The notes under the pieces were generated by a model. The model was given only the letters and a program-made list of their open reading frames with translations, was not told where the DNA came from and searched no databases. Of a stretch of 56,276 nucleotides of DNA, positions 45,454 to 54,103 are shown in pieces. Source of the stretch: Peptoclostridium litorale DSM 5388 (GTDB lineage: Bacteria; Bacillota; Clostridia; Peptostreptococcales; Peptostreptococcaceae); assembly GCF_900141635.1 (NCBI RefSeq), contig NZ_FSRH01000018.1, positions 1-56,276 on the forward strand. The letters run 5' to 3'. Made by a program: the position numbers and the translations under genes. The first letter of the stretch is position 1. Each line of letters opens with the position of its first letter.

Positions 45454-47769
45454 TTGAATGTAAAAAAATGTATTAATATAGACAAAATATTCGAAAGTAT
45501 AAGAAGGTGCACAAAGAGAAAACTTGCCGCATTGGCGGCAGTTGCAGCACTTATTTGCCAAATGCCAGTATCATATGCCGAGAGCTTTGAAGATGCTCTA
45601 AAAAGCAAAGGCTATGCCATATTCCCGTCCATTTACGAGGTTTCAAAGGATAAGCGGTTCAATGTAAGCTTCAGCAGGGAATTTGACACCGACAGTGCCA
45701 GAAAGTACATAAGGCTTGTGGATATTAACGGATCAGAAGTTTCTACATATGAAGAAAAGGTAAACCCCAATGTATTCAGGCTCACACCGAAGCAAAGCCT
45801 TGAAGAGGGGGCGCAGTACTACGTTGTTGTAGACCCTGGCGTTGACGATGGTGCCGGAGAGAATATCATATCAAAAGGTCTATTTGCAAAGGCGACGGTG
45901 CAGTCGGAGGGAGAGTATACGGGGTTTGTACTTGAAAACGCCTATTTTACAGGGGGGAAGAACGTAAAGATAGTTTTCAGCGATGAATTGAACATAGAAA
46001 GCGCTTCAAAGGTGGAAAACTACGAGGTGGCAGGGGCCGTTCCTAAAAGCGCCGTCGTGTTTTCGGACAGAAAGAGCGTGAGCCTGACTCTTTCGCAAGA
46101 GATTGGGGAAGAACAGAAGGTTGATGTTTTTGTATCCAAGGATGTAAAAAGCTCCGAGTTTAAAAGCCTTGGAGGGGATTATACAAAAGAAATTATGTAC
46201 ACGGATTCAGGGGCGTACATAAGCGGGGAGCAGCCGTACATAAAAAAGGAGACCGCGGCTTCAGTCTCGGTCATTGAAAAGGAACAGTCTGTCGAAAATG
46301 CAGTTATAAGGGGAGACCTATACATAGGGGCTAGTGGAATAATTTTGGAAGATGTTCAAGTGGATGGAACACTATATATAAACCCTGGAATATCTGGAAA
46401 ATGTAATATTAAGAATGTGACAGCCCAAAGGGTGGAAATACTTTCGGGGATATCGACTGAAAAAGCAATAGGGATAGACTCTCTCCAAACCGACATACTG
46501 AGTATAAAAAGCTCAATGGGGGCATATGTCCAGATAAATGATACAGACTCGAAATCGCAGATATACAAGACCATAATAGACCTTGGAGTTGTCCCTGTAA
46601 CATTGAGCTCCCAGGAAGGTTCATACGGCAGGATAGAGGTTTCATCCAATTCCATGGAGGATGGGACACTAAAGCTTAAGCTAAAGGCAGACGTTGACTC
46701 GGCGCTCAGGCTGTATGCGGGCTGCAATGTCGAGTCTGAAGGCGAAGTGGACATGGTATACATAGATACTCCTGCATTTGAAAAAGTTGAGCTTTCAGGA
46801 GAGGATGGCAAGCCGTTCCAAAACATAAACGTGGAAAGTCCTGTAGAACTTGTTGTGGCAGCTGGAGAAGTCGGTGTTATCAACTATTATTCAGGCGGGG
46901 TTTTGGACATAGGAGATGCCAGCGTCAAATCTCTTATCAAAAATGGATATTATGTTGAAATAGCAGAAGAAGACCTTTCGAAGATAGGATCTTCCAGGGT
47001 TGGGGACATAGATTCAGAGACCCTAAGGTTCACACTAATTCTGGATGAGGAAATGTACACACTTGGAAAGAAGCTTGTGCTGAGGAAGGGTGATTTAGAG
47101 ATACTTTCCACATGCGTACTTCAAAAGGGCCTTCTTACAACTTTTGAAATAGACGAGCAGTACAGGGAGAGTCTTGAATCCGGAACTTATGACGTGTCCA
47201 CACCTGCAGGTGAAGACTGGATATCGCTTGACGGAGAGCAGACATCTTACGAGGAAAGCGGAGGGCAGACTCCATCAGATGACGGAAAGATAAGATATGC
47301 TCAGGCCATAGGAAATACAGCGACTTCTGTTAGTGGAATGTATACAGATGACGTTACAAAAATTGAGGTCATATATTCGGGAGTTACAAAGGAAGCCACG
47401 CTTGAAAACGGGGAGTTTTCATGGAATATATTCCCTGGACTTCAAAATGGAGCAAAGATTACGCTAAAAGCTTATGCAGAAGAAGAGATGCTTGAAACGA
47501 TTGAAATCACAGTTGGGGAAGAGGCACAGATTCCAAAGGTTTCAAATGTAAAAGCTGTTGGGAACACGGCTACAGCAGTCAGTGGAAAATATGCCGATAC
47601 TATAACCAAAGTGGAAATAGTTTATTCGGGAGTTACAAAGGAAGCCACGCTTGAAAGCGGGTCATTTTCATGGAACATATTCCCTGGTCTTGCTAGCGGA
47701 ACTGAAGTGACAATAAAGGGATATGAAGGGGACACACTTGCCATAGAAGTTAGTGTCAATGTTGAGTAG
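45454..47769 (+). CDS. large surface protein: Big_5-like, beta-solenoid and two FSWNIFPGL repeats
   Basis: A 771-residue exported protein. After a signal peptide ending S-Y-A-E comes a Big_5-like domain (R-F-N-V-S-F-S-R-E-F), a second Ig-like unit (about 150-240), and a beta-solenoid-like stretch (about 275-500; V-D-G-T-L-Y-I-N, I-K-N-V-T-A-Q-R-V-E-I-L-S). Two tandem C-terminal repeats of about 80 residues share G-N-T-A-T-x-V-S-G, Y-S-G-V-T-K-E-A-T-L-E and F-S-W-N-I-F-P-G-L. The next gene carries one more such repeat. Start is a TTG six bases after GAGGTG. A structural surface role is inferred. Confidence 0.82.
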   Translation: MNVKKCINIDKIFESIRRCTKRKLAALAAVAALICQMPVSYAESFEDALKSKGYAIFPSIYEVSKDKRFNVSFSREFDTDSARKYIRLVDINGSEVSTYEEKVNPNVFRLTPKQSLEEGAQYYVVVDPGVDDGAGENIISKGLFAKATVQSEGEYTGFVLENAYFTGGKNVKIVFSDELNIESASKVENYEVAGAVPKSAVVFSDRKSVSLTLSQEIGEEQKVDVFVSKDVKSSEFKSLGGDYTKEIMYTDSGAYISGEQPYIKKETAASVSVIEKEQSVENAVIRGDLYIGASGIILEDVQVDGTLYINPGISGKCNIKNVTAQRVEILSGISTEKAIGIDSLQTDILSIKSSMGAYVQINDTDSKSQIYKTIIDLGVVPVTLSSQEGSYGRIEVSSNSMEDGTLKLKLKADVDSALRLYAGCNVESEGEVDMVYIDTPAFEKVELSGEDGKPFQNINVESPVELVVAAGEVGVINYYSGGVLDIGDASVKSLIKNGYYVEIAEEDLSKIGSSRVGDIDSETLRFTLILDEEMYTLGKKLVLRKGDLEILSTCVLQKGLLTTFEIDEQYRESLESGTYDVSTPAGEDWISLDGEQTSYEESGGQTPSDDGKIRYAQAIGNTATSVSGMYTDDVTKIEVIYSGVTKEATLENGEFSWNIFPGLQNGAKITLKAYAEEEMLETIEITVGEEAQIPKVSNVKAVGNTATAVSGKYADTITKVEIVYSGVTKEATLESGSFSWNIFPGLASGTEVTIKGYEGDTLAIEVSVNVE

Positions 47770-47862
47770 GGATATTGTGCAATACCGGATGTTTCCGAAG
47801 ATGAAGACACCGGAAAGATTTTGAATTATTATTAAGGTTTTAGGATATTCGGAGGTGTTATT

Positions 47863-48522
47863 TTGAGTTTTAAATTAAAGAAATTTATGACAGCATTGAT
47901 TGCTGCAATAATGATTTTTACAGTGCCGTGCAGTACATTTGCAGCAGATATGGCAGAGCAACTTAAAAGTCAGTATGGCTACGAAATGAGAGATGGGATA
48001 GTGAAGGTCTCAAAGTCAAAGGAGTTTAACATAGTTTTTTCAAAGGATATAGATGCCTATGCACTAGGCGGAATCCAAATATTCGAAAAGACAAAGTCAA
48101 TCCTTGTGGAGACGGTTACAAGCGCTGAAGGAAAAAACAAGTTGAAGGTCTCTCCGGTTTTAGAACTTCAAAAGGGGAGTTCATACTATCTTATAATACA
48201 CTCACCTGAAGTGGCCGCTGATTCGATAAGGTCTTCAAGTGGTGATGCGCTTCAAACAGGCACAATATGCGAATTTTTTGTACAGGGTGAATATATAGGC
48301 GGAGCAAGCGCCGAGGGCAGTATAGCCACGGCTATCACCGGAAATGTACATGAGGCGGACCGTATTGAAGTTGAGTACGATGGGAATATAAAATCACCAG
48401 AAATTATAAATGGTGAGTTTTCGTGGAATGTATTTCCGGGACTGAGCAATGGGACAAAGGTAAAGGTGAGGGCCTACAAGGGAGGAACACTTTTGGAGGA
48501 GATAGAGATAGAATCGGAGTAG
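47863..48522 (+). CDS. small surface protein: Big_5-like domain plus one FSWNVFPGL repeat
   Basis: A 219-residue exported protein that looks like a short paralogue of the preceding gene. Signal peptide, a Big_5-like domain (E-F-N-I-V-F-S-K-D-I), then one copy of the C-terminal repeat (A-I-T-G-N-V, F-S-W-N-V-F-P-G-L-S-N-G). TTG start with GGAGGTG six bases upstream. The shared ends suggest that the two bind each other or the same wall partner. Confidence 0.8.
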   Translation: MSFKLKKFMTALIAAIMIFTVPCSTFAADMAEQLKSQYGYEMRDGIVKVSKSKEFNIVFSKDIDAYALGGIQIFEKTKSILVETVTSAEGKNKLKVSPVLELQKGSSYYLIIHSPEVAADSIRSSSGDALQTGTICEFFVQGEYIGGASAEGSIATAITGNVHEADRIEVEYDGNIKSPEIINGEFSWNVFPGLSNGTKVKVRAYKGGTLLEEIEIESE

Positions 48523-48561
48523 TTTAAATAAATCCATAAAATTTGAAAGGAAGGGCATGAC

Positions 48562-50049
48562 ATGGTAATTAAAAATGTGAAGCGACTGGCACTATCTGTG
48601 ATATTGTCAATGGCAATGATATTTGGCCAGGCTCTGCCGGCTCATGCATTTGTTCACGAGGGCAAAAGCATAGATGGTATACAGGTTGGGAATGTCTTTT
48701 ACAGCATGGAGTACATAATTGCAAACGAGGTAGCATTTGGCGACATATTCGGACCGGCAGCCGCTGAAACTGTGGTGCTTGACTTTAACGGGAAGTCGGC
48801 GAAGTTTTCTGACTATCTGTCTGGAGGCGTAAGTGATTTCGACGAATTTGCAAGCATACCTGCAAATCAGACTGCAGCAGCTCCAAACAGCATGCTGGAC
48901 GGGAGTGGAAATACCGTTGCTATATCACCAGGAGGGGGCGAAACAGAATCAAACTCAGTAACAAGCGTATACTCCACTGGAAATACATCCGCTGAGGTGG
49001 CGTTTAAAAATGCACTGGAAGCGGCAGAGTATGTAAAGGAAAAGTTCAGCTTTAACAACGGCCTTACGGTTGAGAGCTCAAATATAAAAAGTGGCAGCGG
49101 CAACAAGACGGTAGTGCTCACGACATCGAGCCAGGATTCAAGCAAGACATACACACTTACATACGACGGAAAGGCGGTTTCGGAAACATTCAAGGGAACA
49201 GCCATAGGAACTACGGTGCCACCTGCACCTTCAATACCGTCGACTCCTGTTGACGACGACAATAAGCTTCAGGGGCTTGACTCCGAAAAGACATACCAGT
49301 ACAAGGAAGTAGGAAGCGACAATTGGATTGACTACAATCCAGAAAGCGGCCTTCCCGAAACTGTAGAGGGCAAGGACATACTAGTCAGGGAGAAGGAAAC
49401 CGCAACAACGCCTCCAGGCACACCTATAGAGGTTAGCGTGCCCGGGGACTCACAGGAAGACATAGAAGACGGGGACACTCAAAGGAATATAACCAAAGTT
49501 GTTGCATACAATGAAGGCTCCGAAATAGATACTGTGACTGTAACGTTCGACAAGGCGTTTTTCCCAAGCGAGAAGGTATATCTTTCAGACTTTGAGGTGA
49601 AAAGGAGCATTGACTCAGGAGCTTACTCTCAAAGGCTTTCAACTGCAAACCTTAAAATATCAGCAGACAGAAAGAGCGCATCGTTTGGAGTCCAAAGCGT
49701 GTCAAAGCAACTGGATGAACAATCAGTCAAATATTCTGTGTCGTACAAGGGTGCAAGCACTGTAGATGCCGGAAGTGCAGTAATAGTGCCAGCCGTGCTT
49801 ACCTATATAGAAAGCTACTCAATAAAGGCCATAGAATTTGCAGGAAATGATCTGCATGAGATAAAAGTAACTGTCAAAAGCGGAGTGGCTGATGTGAAAG
49901 TCAACGGCAAGAAAATGAACTACAAGGGCTCAAAGGAATTCATACTATACACTACGGAGCTTGTGGGGCAGTCGTCTGCTCAGATAAAGCTTTACGCGTC
50001 TGATGGAAGCGAACTTGAATCCAAGACCATAAATGTTCCATTTAGTTAA
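48562..50049 (+). CDS. secreted protein of unknown function
   Basis: A 495-residue exported protein: signal peptide ending A-H-A-F, a first domain (about 30-220), a Pro/Thr/Ser linker (P-P-A-P-S-I-P-S-T-P), and C-terminal Ig-like parts (V-T-V-T-F-D-K-A-F-F-P-S, V-K-V-N-G-K-K-M). No enzyme motif. It follows the two repeat proteins by 39 bases, so it is likely in the same operon. GGAAGGG site. Confidence 0.72.
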   Translation: MVIKNVKRLALSVILSMAMIFGQALPAHAFVHEGKSIDGIQVGNVFYSMEYIIANEVAFGDIFGPAAAETVVLDFNGKSAKFSDYLSGGVSDFDEFASIPANQTAAAPNSMLDGSGNTVAISPGGGETESNSVTSVYSTGNTSAEVAFKNALEAAEYVKEKFSFNNGLTVESSNIKSGSGNKTVVLTTSSQDSSKTYTLTYDGKAVSETFKGTAIGTTVPPAPSIPSTPVDDDNKLQGLDSEKTYQYKEVGSDNWIDYNPESGLPETVEGKDILVREKETATTPPGTPIEVSVPGDSQEDIEDGDTQRNITKVVAYNEGSEIDTVTVTFDKAFFPSEKVYLSDFEVKRSIDSGAYSQRLSTANLKISADRKSASFGVQSVSKQLDEQSVKYSVSYKGASTVDAGSAVIVPAVLTYIESYSIKAIEFAGNDLHEIKVTVKSGVADVKVNGKKMNYKGSKEFILYTTELVGQSSAQIKLYASDGSELESKTINVPFS

Positions 50050-50150
50050 AAGAATTTAAAATCAAGAGGTGAGGCCTTGGCTTTGCCTTGATTTTTTGAC
50101 ATAGATTGAGCATCAATCAGAACAAAAATAAATAAAAAGGGGATAAACAT

Positions 50151-53100
50151 ATGATCAGAAAAGAAGCTAAGAGATTTTTTTCGGTTTTAATGACTATGCT
50201 GATGGTTCTATCGGTGTTTTCTGGTTCGGTTGCAACTCTATATTCAGTAGACGCCTACTCTGCACCTTATACATACTGGTTTGAAGAGGGCACAGGAGGG
50301 GCTACGGGCCAGAAGGTAATAAAGATGAAGTTTCCAGGAAAGACTGTAAGTGGAGTTGTTAAAAGCGACATCGATGTCAACGACGCCTATGCGGAGGCAA
50401 CCGCAAACTATGCTTATACTGGTTCTGGAGACACAATAACAATAAGCTTTGCAGATATTGGATACAAAGACGGCGGATATGAGTTGACTTTCAATCCGGG
50501 AGCAATTACTTTTAGTAACTTCACACAGCCGGTGGCATACACGGTGGAGTTCTTTGCAAGAGACATAAACCCTGGGGCGCAGACACTATTTGTAGACTCC
50601 AGCAATACAAGTCATACAAATGATGAGATACTTGCAAGAAATACTTTTGACGACATAACCCTTACTTATGAAGGGGAGACAATAACTGAAGTGGATGTAG
50701 CGCATGAACAGCTTGAAGCCAGTACAGATGCAAACTATCTTACAAACATAACGGTAAAGACAATTCCAGAGGTTCAAAAGCTTAAAATCAAGTTTGTAGG
50801 AACTACAGTGAGCAAAGATGAAGAAATGCTGCTTTATTCTACTGAAGGTGGAAGTAATGTTGACGATAGTGTTGTTACAGCCAATGTATTTAAAACCAGC
50901 ATTGTGGGAATAAAGGACTCAGAAATAGACATGACCCTTTATTCATATGACGGTAATGGAAAGTTCATAAATGAAAAGACAATACTTATGATATCCAACG
51001 GGGACGGACAAGAAGATCCGGCCGGTGGAATTCTATCCAGAAGCGAAAACAGCGTTGCGGATGTAATGAACGGAAATGTTGACGACTTCGAAGCAATGCT
51101 CAACAACCTTACAAGCCTTGATGAGCTCAAAGTCTCATACAAGAACAGTGAAGGTGTAAGATACGTATCGAACATACATGAGCTTGCGGAAACATTCGTT
51201 GATCCGGATGTACACCATGTAATGCTTACAAGCAGTATGATCTCAAATGCGGAGCTCACTTTCGACAACGACACTATGTATATAGACGGACAAAACAATA
51301 CCTATACAGGGGACATGAAGCTTTTAAATACTGGGGCTGCGGTTGCTAGGATGAGCGACATAGAGGTTGACGGAAAGATAACAGTGGACGTTTCAAGCCA
51401 GGGAAAGGCCTATTTTGAAAACGTAACGGCAGATGAAATAAAAATTATATCATCAGACAATCAAAACTGCGTCCACATAAGCAATTCAGATGTAGAAAAG
51501 GTGACAGTTGCAAACAATACAAACGTTAAAGTTATAATCGAGGGAACTACTCAGATAGACCAGATGGACATAATGCCAAAGGCGGCGGCAAACAAGGTTG
51601 AAATTGTAAATGCCTCTACAGTCGGAGACTCTGCAGTGACAGTAATAAACGTGAAAAACGTAGACACTGATTCTCCTGTCATAAAGCTTTCTGGAGAGTT
51701 TGTAGATCCTAATGTTCCAAGCGACATAAAAACAGATGTGGAACAAGACACGTCTGCAGTAGATGACGGAACTAAGAGTGACCTTGAAATAATGACAATA
51801 TCAGACTGCACAGGAAAAGAGATTGAAGAAGCAGGAGGACTTAGAATAGTTCTAAGATTGGATGGAGAATCCAAATTTGATACAAGCAAGACTACTCAAT
51901 TGATAGCTGCAGTAAATGCAGCCGTTGGAGCCACAACTCCTTTAGAATTCACAGGAAATATAGCAAATGCGTCGGTAAGCTTTATAGGCAGTGATAAAAT
52001 AGCAGTGATAATAGTTCCTGCAAGTGAATTTGTATATGGCAATCTAACTACTGATGAAGTCGAGTTTACAGTAGAGAGTTCAACACTTGTTACCGGAATC
52101 GATGATATCGTGAGTGGAACGGTTGAGGCCGGTTCGAGCCTTGAAGATGACATCACATTCGACGTTTCGAGAAGTGCAGACCTTACAGCTCTATCTATAA
52201 ACTCGCAGTTAGAAGATGCAACCGGAATAAACTTAACGCTTACAGGGGCAACTAACTATACAATATTTGAATATATAGTGGCTGCAAACCAAAACAGCAT
52301 AACAGGTTCATGGACAGCTCTTACAGATGCAAATATATCAGGTGTTGCAAAAGCGGACAACGGAAAATACCTGTATATAAGACAAAAGACTCAAACTGGC
52401 AACATGAGGCAGCTAGGCAGGATTATAGGTCTCGACACCACGGCTCCGACAATCACTTCTGTTGTATTAACAGATGCTGATGCCGATGGTGTTATCGAAA
52501 CAGCAACGGTTACATTCTCAGAAGAGATATCTGATGCGGCTGCAACTGCATATGTTGCGGGTAATGGTACAAATACTATTGGTGGTCAAGCTATCACCAA
52601 TGTAGCTACTGGTTCAGCTGCAGATGATGAAATACTTATATTCACTACTGCTGATGGAGGTGCAATCGGTACTGGGGTTGTTGACTTATTGTTGGCAGAA
52701 GGTGCAGATGGTCTAAACATTACAGATATTGCGGGTAATGACCTTGCAGATGTTACACCAAGCACGGTTACTGAAACTGATAAAGCTGGACCGGTAGTTC
52801 TTACAGCTGTATTTGATGATTCTGCTACTAACGATGGTAACATAGAAAACGGCGAGAAGATAACTATAACATTTAGTGAGGATACTAATGAGGCAGCAGT
52901 TACAACTGCTGCAGCTATAGATGCATTACTAGATATTGATACTGTAAACACATTTGATACAACTGAACATACTGTTGCATCATCGACAGCAGTGTCAGCA
53001 ACATGGACAGATGCAAAAACACTTGAAGTTACATTTACTACTGCGGGAGCTGTAGATATTCTAGCAGGAGACTTTATAAAAGCCAAAACAGGAGTTACTG

Positions 53101-53180
53101 ATACTGCAACGACTCCAAATGCGTCTCCAACTGCAAGTGTAACAGGAGGAAATGCTTTAGCGATTACAGACGCTAACTAA
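50151..53180 (+). CDS. large S-layer-like surface protein
   Basis: A 1009-residue exported protein: signal peptide, Ig-like and beta-solenoid segments (about 370-520; M-S-D-I-E-V-D-G-K-I-T-V-D, V-E-K-V-T-V-A-N-N-T), then an Asp/Thr/Ala-rich tail (about 765-1009) with two SbsA-like Ig repeats (T-A-P-T-I-T-S-V-V-L-T-D-A and A-G-P-V-V-L-T-A-V-F-D-D). No SLH or CWB2 anchor. The tail uses GCT/GTT/ACT codons more than the rest. It resembles T/A-rich S-layer subunits, so it may be a second layer protein. AAAAGGGG site. Confidence 0.8.
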   Translation: MIRKEAKRFFSVLMTMLMVLSVFSGSVATLYSVDAYSAPYTYWFEEGTGGATGQKVIKMKFPGKTVSGVVKSDIDVNDAYAEATANYAYTGSGDTITISFADIGYKDGGYELTFNPGAITFSNFTQPVAYTVEFFARDINPGAQTLFVDSSNTSHTNDEILARNTFDDITLTYEGETITEVDVAHEQLEASTDANYLTNITVKTIPEVQKLKIKFVGTTVSKDEEMLLYSTEGGSNVDDSVVTANVFKTSIVGIKDSEIDMTLYSYDGNGKFINEKTILMISNGDGQEDPAGGILSRSENSVADVMNGNVDDFEAMLNNLTSLDELKVSYKNSEGVRYVSNIHELAETFVDPDVHHVMLTSSMISNAELTFDNDTMYIDGQNNTYTGDMKLLNTGAAVARMSDIEVDGKITVDVSSQGKAYFENVTADEIKIISSDNQNCVHISNSDVEKVTVANNTNVKVIIEGTTQIDQMDIMPKAAANKVEIVNASTVGDSAVTVINVKNVDTDSPVIKLSGEFVDPNVPSDIKTDVEQDTSAVDDGTKSDLEIMTISDCTGKEIEEAGGLRIVLRLDGESKFDTSKTTQLIAAVNAAVGATTPLEFTGNIANASVSFIGSDKIAVIIVPASEFVYGNLTTDEVEFTVESSTLVTGIDDIVSGTVEAGSSLEDDITFDVSRSADLTALSINSQLEDATGINLTLTGATNYTIFEYIVAANQNSITGSWTALTDANISGVAKADNGKYLYIRQKTQTGNMRQLGRIIGLDTTAPTITSVVLTDADADGVIETATVTFSEEISDAAATAYVAGNGTNTIGGQAITNVATGSAADDEILIFTTADGGAIGTGVVDLLLAEGADGLNITDIAGNDLADVTPSTVTETDKAGPVVLTAVFDDSATNDGNIENGEKITITFSEDTNEAAVTTAAAIDALLDIDTVNTFDTTEHTVASSTAVSATWTDAKTLEVTFTTAGAVDILAGDFIKAKTGVTDTATTPNASPTASVTGGNALAITDAN

Positions 53181-53198
53181 CACGGAGCGTTAAGCATG

Positions 53199-53209
53199 GT
53201 GCCAGGCAC
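53199..53209. repeat. GTGCC-A-GGCAC palindrome
   Basis: A short palindrome in the context TGGTGCCAGGCACGAA, a sequence I recall as a dispersed small repeat in many bacteria. It follows the S-layer-like gene and precedes a TTACGAA/TTCGTAA hairpin (53213-53231). Confidence 0.35.
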
Positions 53210-53279
53210 GAACTTACGAAGTTATTTCGTAATCGAGTTTAAGGCGACGGAATGGCAATTGAACAGATGAAACAACAGG

Positions 53280-53315
53280 ACACCTCGCGGGTAGAGATAC
53301 TTGCGGGGTGTTTTT
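53280..53315 (+). terminator. hairpin terminator after the S-layer-like gene
   Basis: ACACC-CGC pairs with GCGGGGTGT, followed by five T. It isolates the toxin-antitoxin pair from the large surface gene. Confidence 0.8.
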
Positions 53316-53410
53316 GTGTTATAATTCTTTGTAAGAAAAAAACCAGGCAAGGTAATGGAGCTGTATAGATAGAAGCGATATATAGATTTACAAGTAGACA
53401 AGGAAGGAAG

Positions 53411-53725
53411 ATGGTTTTGGACATATCCGACATATATGCAGAAATTAAAAATATAGCTGCGAAATATGAAAACATACAAAAGGTTATGCTGTTTGGGTCA
53501 AGAGCAAGAGGAGACAACAGGGAAAAAAGCGATATTGACATTGCCGTGTTTCCAAAGGAATGTCCCTTTGAGCAAGAGGCGGCGTTTTGGCTTGAAATCG
53601 AAGATATTGACACTCTTCTTAAATTCGACATAGCAGTCATAAATGAAGATACGGAAAGGGAATTGATTGAAAACATAGAAAGAGACGGGGTGCTACTGTA
53701 TGGACAGGATCAGAAAAAAGTATGA
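53411..53725 (+). CDS. mntA: MNT-type nucleotidyltransferase antitoxin
   Basis: A 104-residue minimal nucleotidyltransferase. The motif G-S-R-A-R-G-D-N-R-E-K-S-D-I-D with a later D-I-A-V marks the catalytic Asp residues. In characterised HEPN/MNT pairs the MNT protein AMPylates the HEPN toxin and silences it. The partner gene overlaps by 26 bases, the standard layout. GGAAGGAAG site. The exact antitoxin activity here is inferred. Confidence 0.9.
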   Translation: MVLDISDIYAEIKNIAAKYENIQKVMLFGSRARGDNREKSDIDIAVFPKECPFEQEAAFWLEIEDIDTLLKFDIAVINEDTERELIENIERDGVLLYGQDQKKV

Positions 53726-54092
53726 AAACAGCATGAGGGGATTGAATAAGCTTTTGGAGCTTCAGGATATTAAAACTGTCGAATCTGATGTTTTTCGTGA
53801 TGCGCTTATACAAAGGTTTGAATTCACGTTTGAGATGATATGGAAGCTTTTGAAGGCATACATGGAGGATCAGGGGATTCAGGACATAAACGCACCAAAG
53901 GCGGTGCTGAAGGAAGCGTATGCGCAAAATCTCATAGACCATGAAGATGTTTGGATTTCAATGCTGAAGGATAGAAATCTCACTTCTCACATATATAGTG
54001 AGGCTGTTGCAGTTAGGATAAGCAAAGATATTATCGTAAGCTACATACCACTGTTTGAAAAGCTCCTCAACATGCTGGAAGCGAAAATCTAA
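53700..54092 (+). CDS. hepT: HEPN-family toxin (HI0074/HepT-like)
   Basis: A 130-residue all-helical protein of the nucleotidyltransferase-substrate-binding type. L-I-Q-R-F-E-F-T-F-E-M-I-W-K is the HI0074 family core. R92-N-L-T-S-H97-I-Y99 fits the R-x4-H-x-Y motif of RNase-active HEPN toxins and carries the Tyr that MntA would modify. It follows the MNT gene with overlap and is 11 bases before the transglutaminase gene, so it sits inside the surface block as an insertion. Toxicity is inferred. Confidence 0.88.
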   Translation: MDRIRKKYENSMRGLNKLLELQDIKTVESDVFRDALIQRFEFTFEMIWKLLKAYMEDQGIQDINAPKAVLKEAYAQNLIDHEDVWISMLKDRNLTSHIYSEAVAVRISKDIIVSYIPLFEKLLNMLEAKI

Positions 54093-54103
54093 AGGAGGCA
54101 CAC

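Noticed and set aside
47300-47769. The repeated DNA in the surface protein gene considered as a CRISPR-like or mobile repeat
   Set aside because: The repeats are in frame, encode the same protein unit, and have no unique spacers of constant length.
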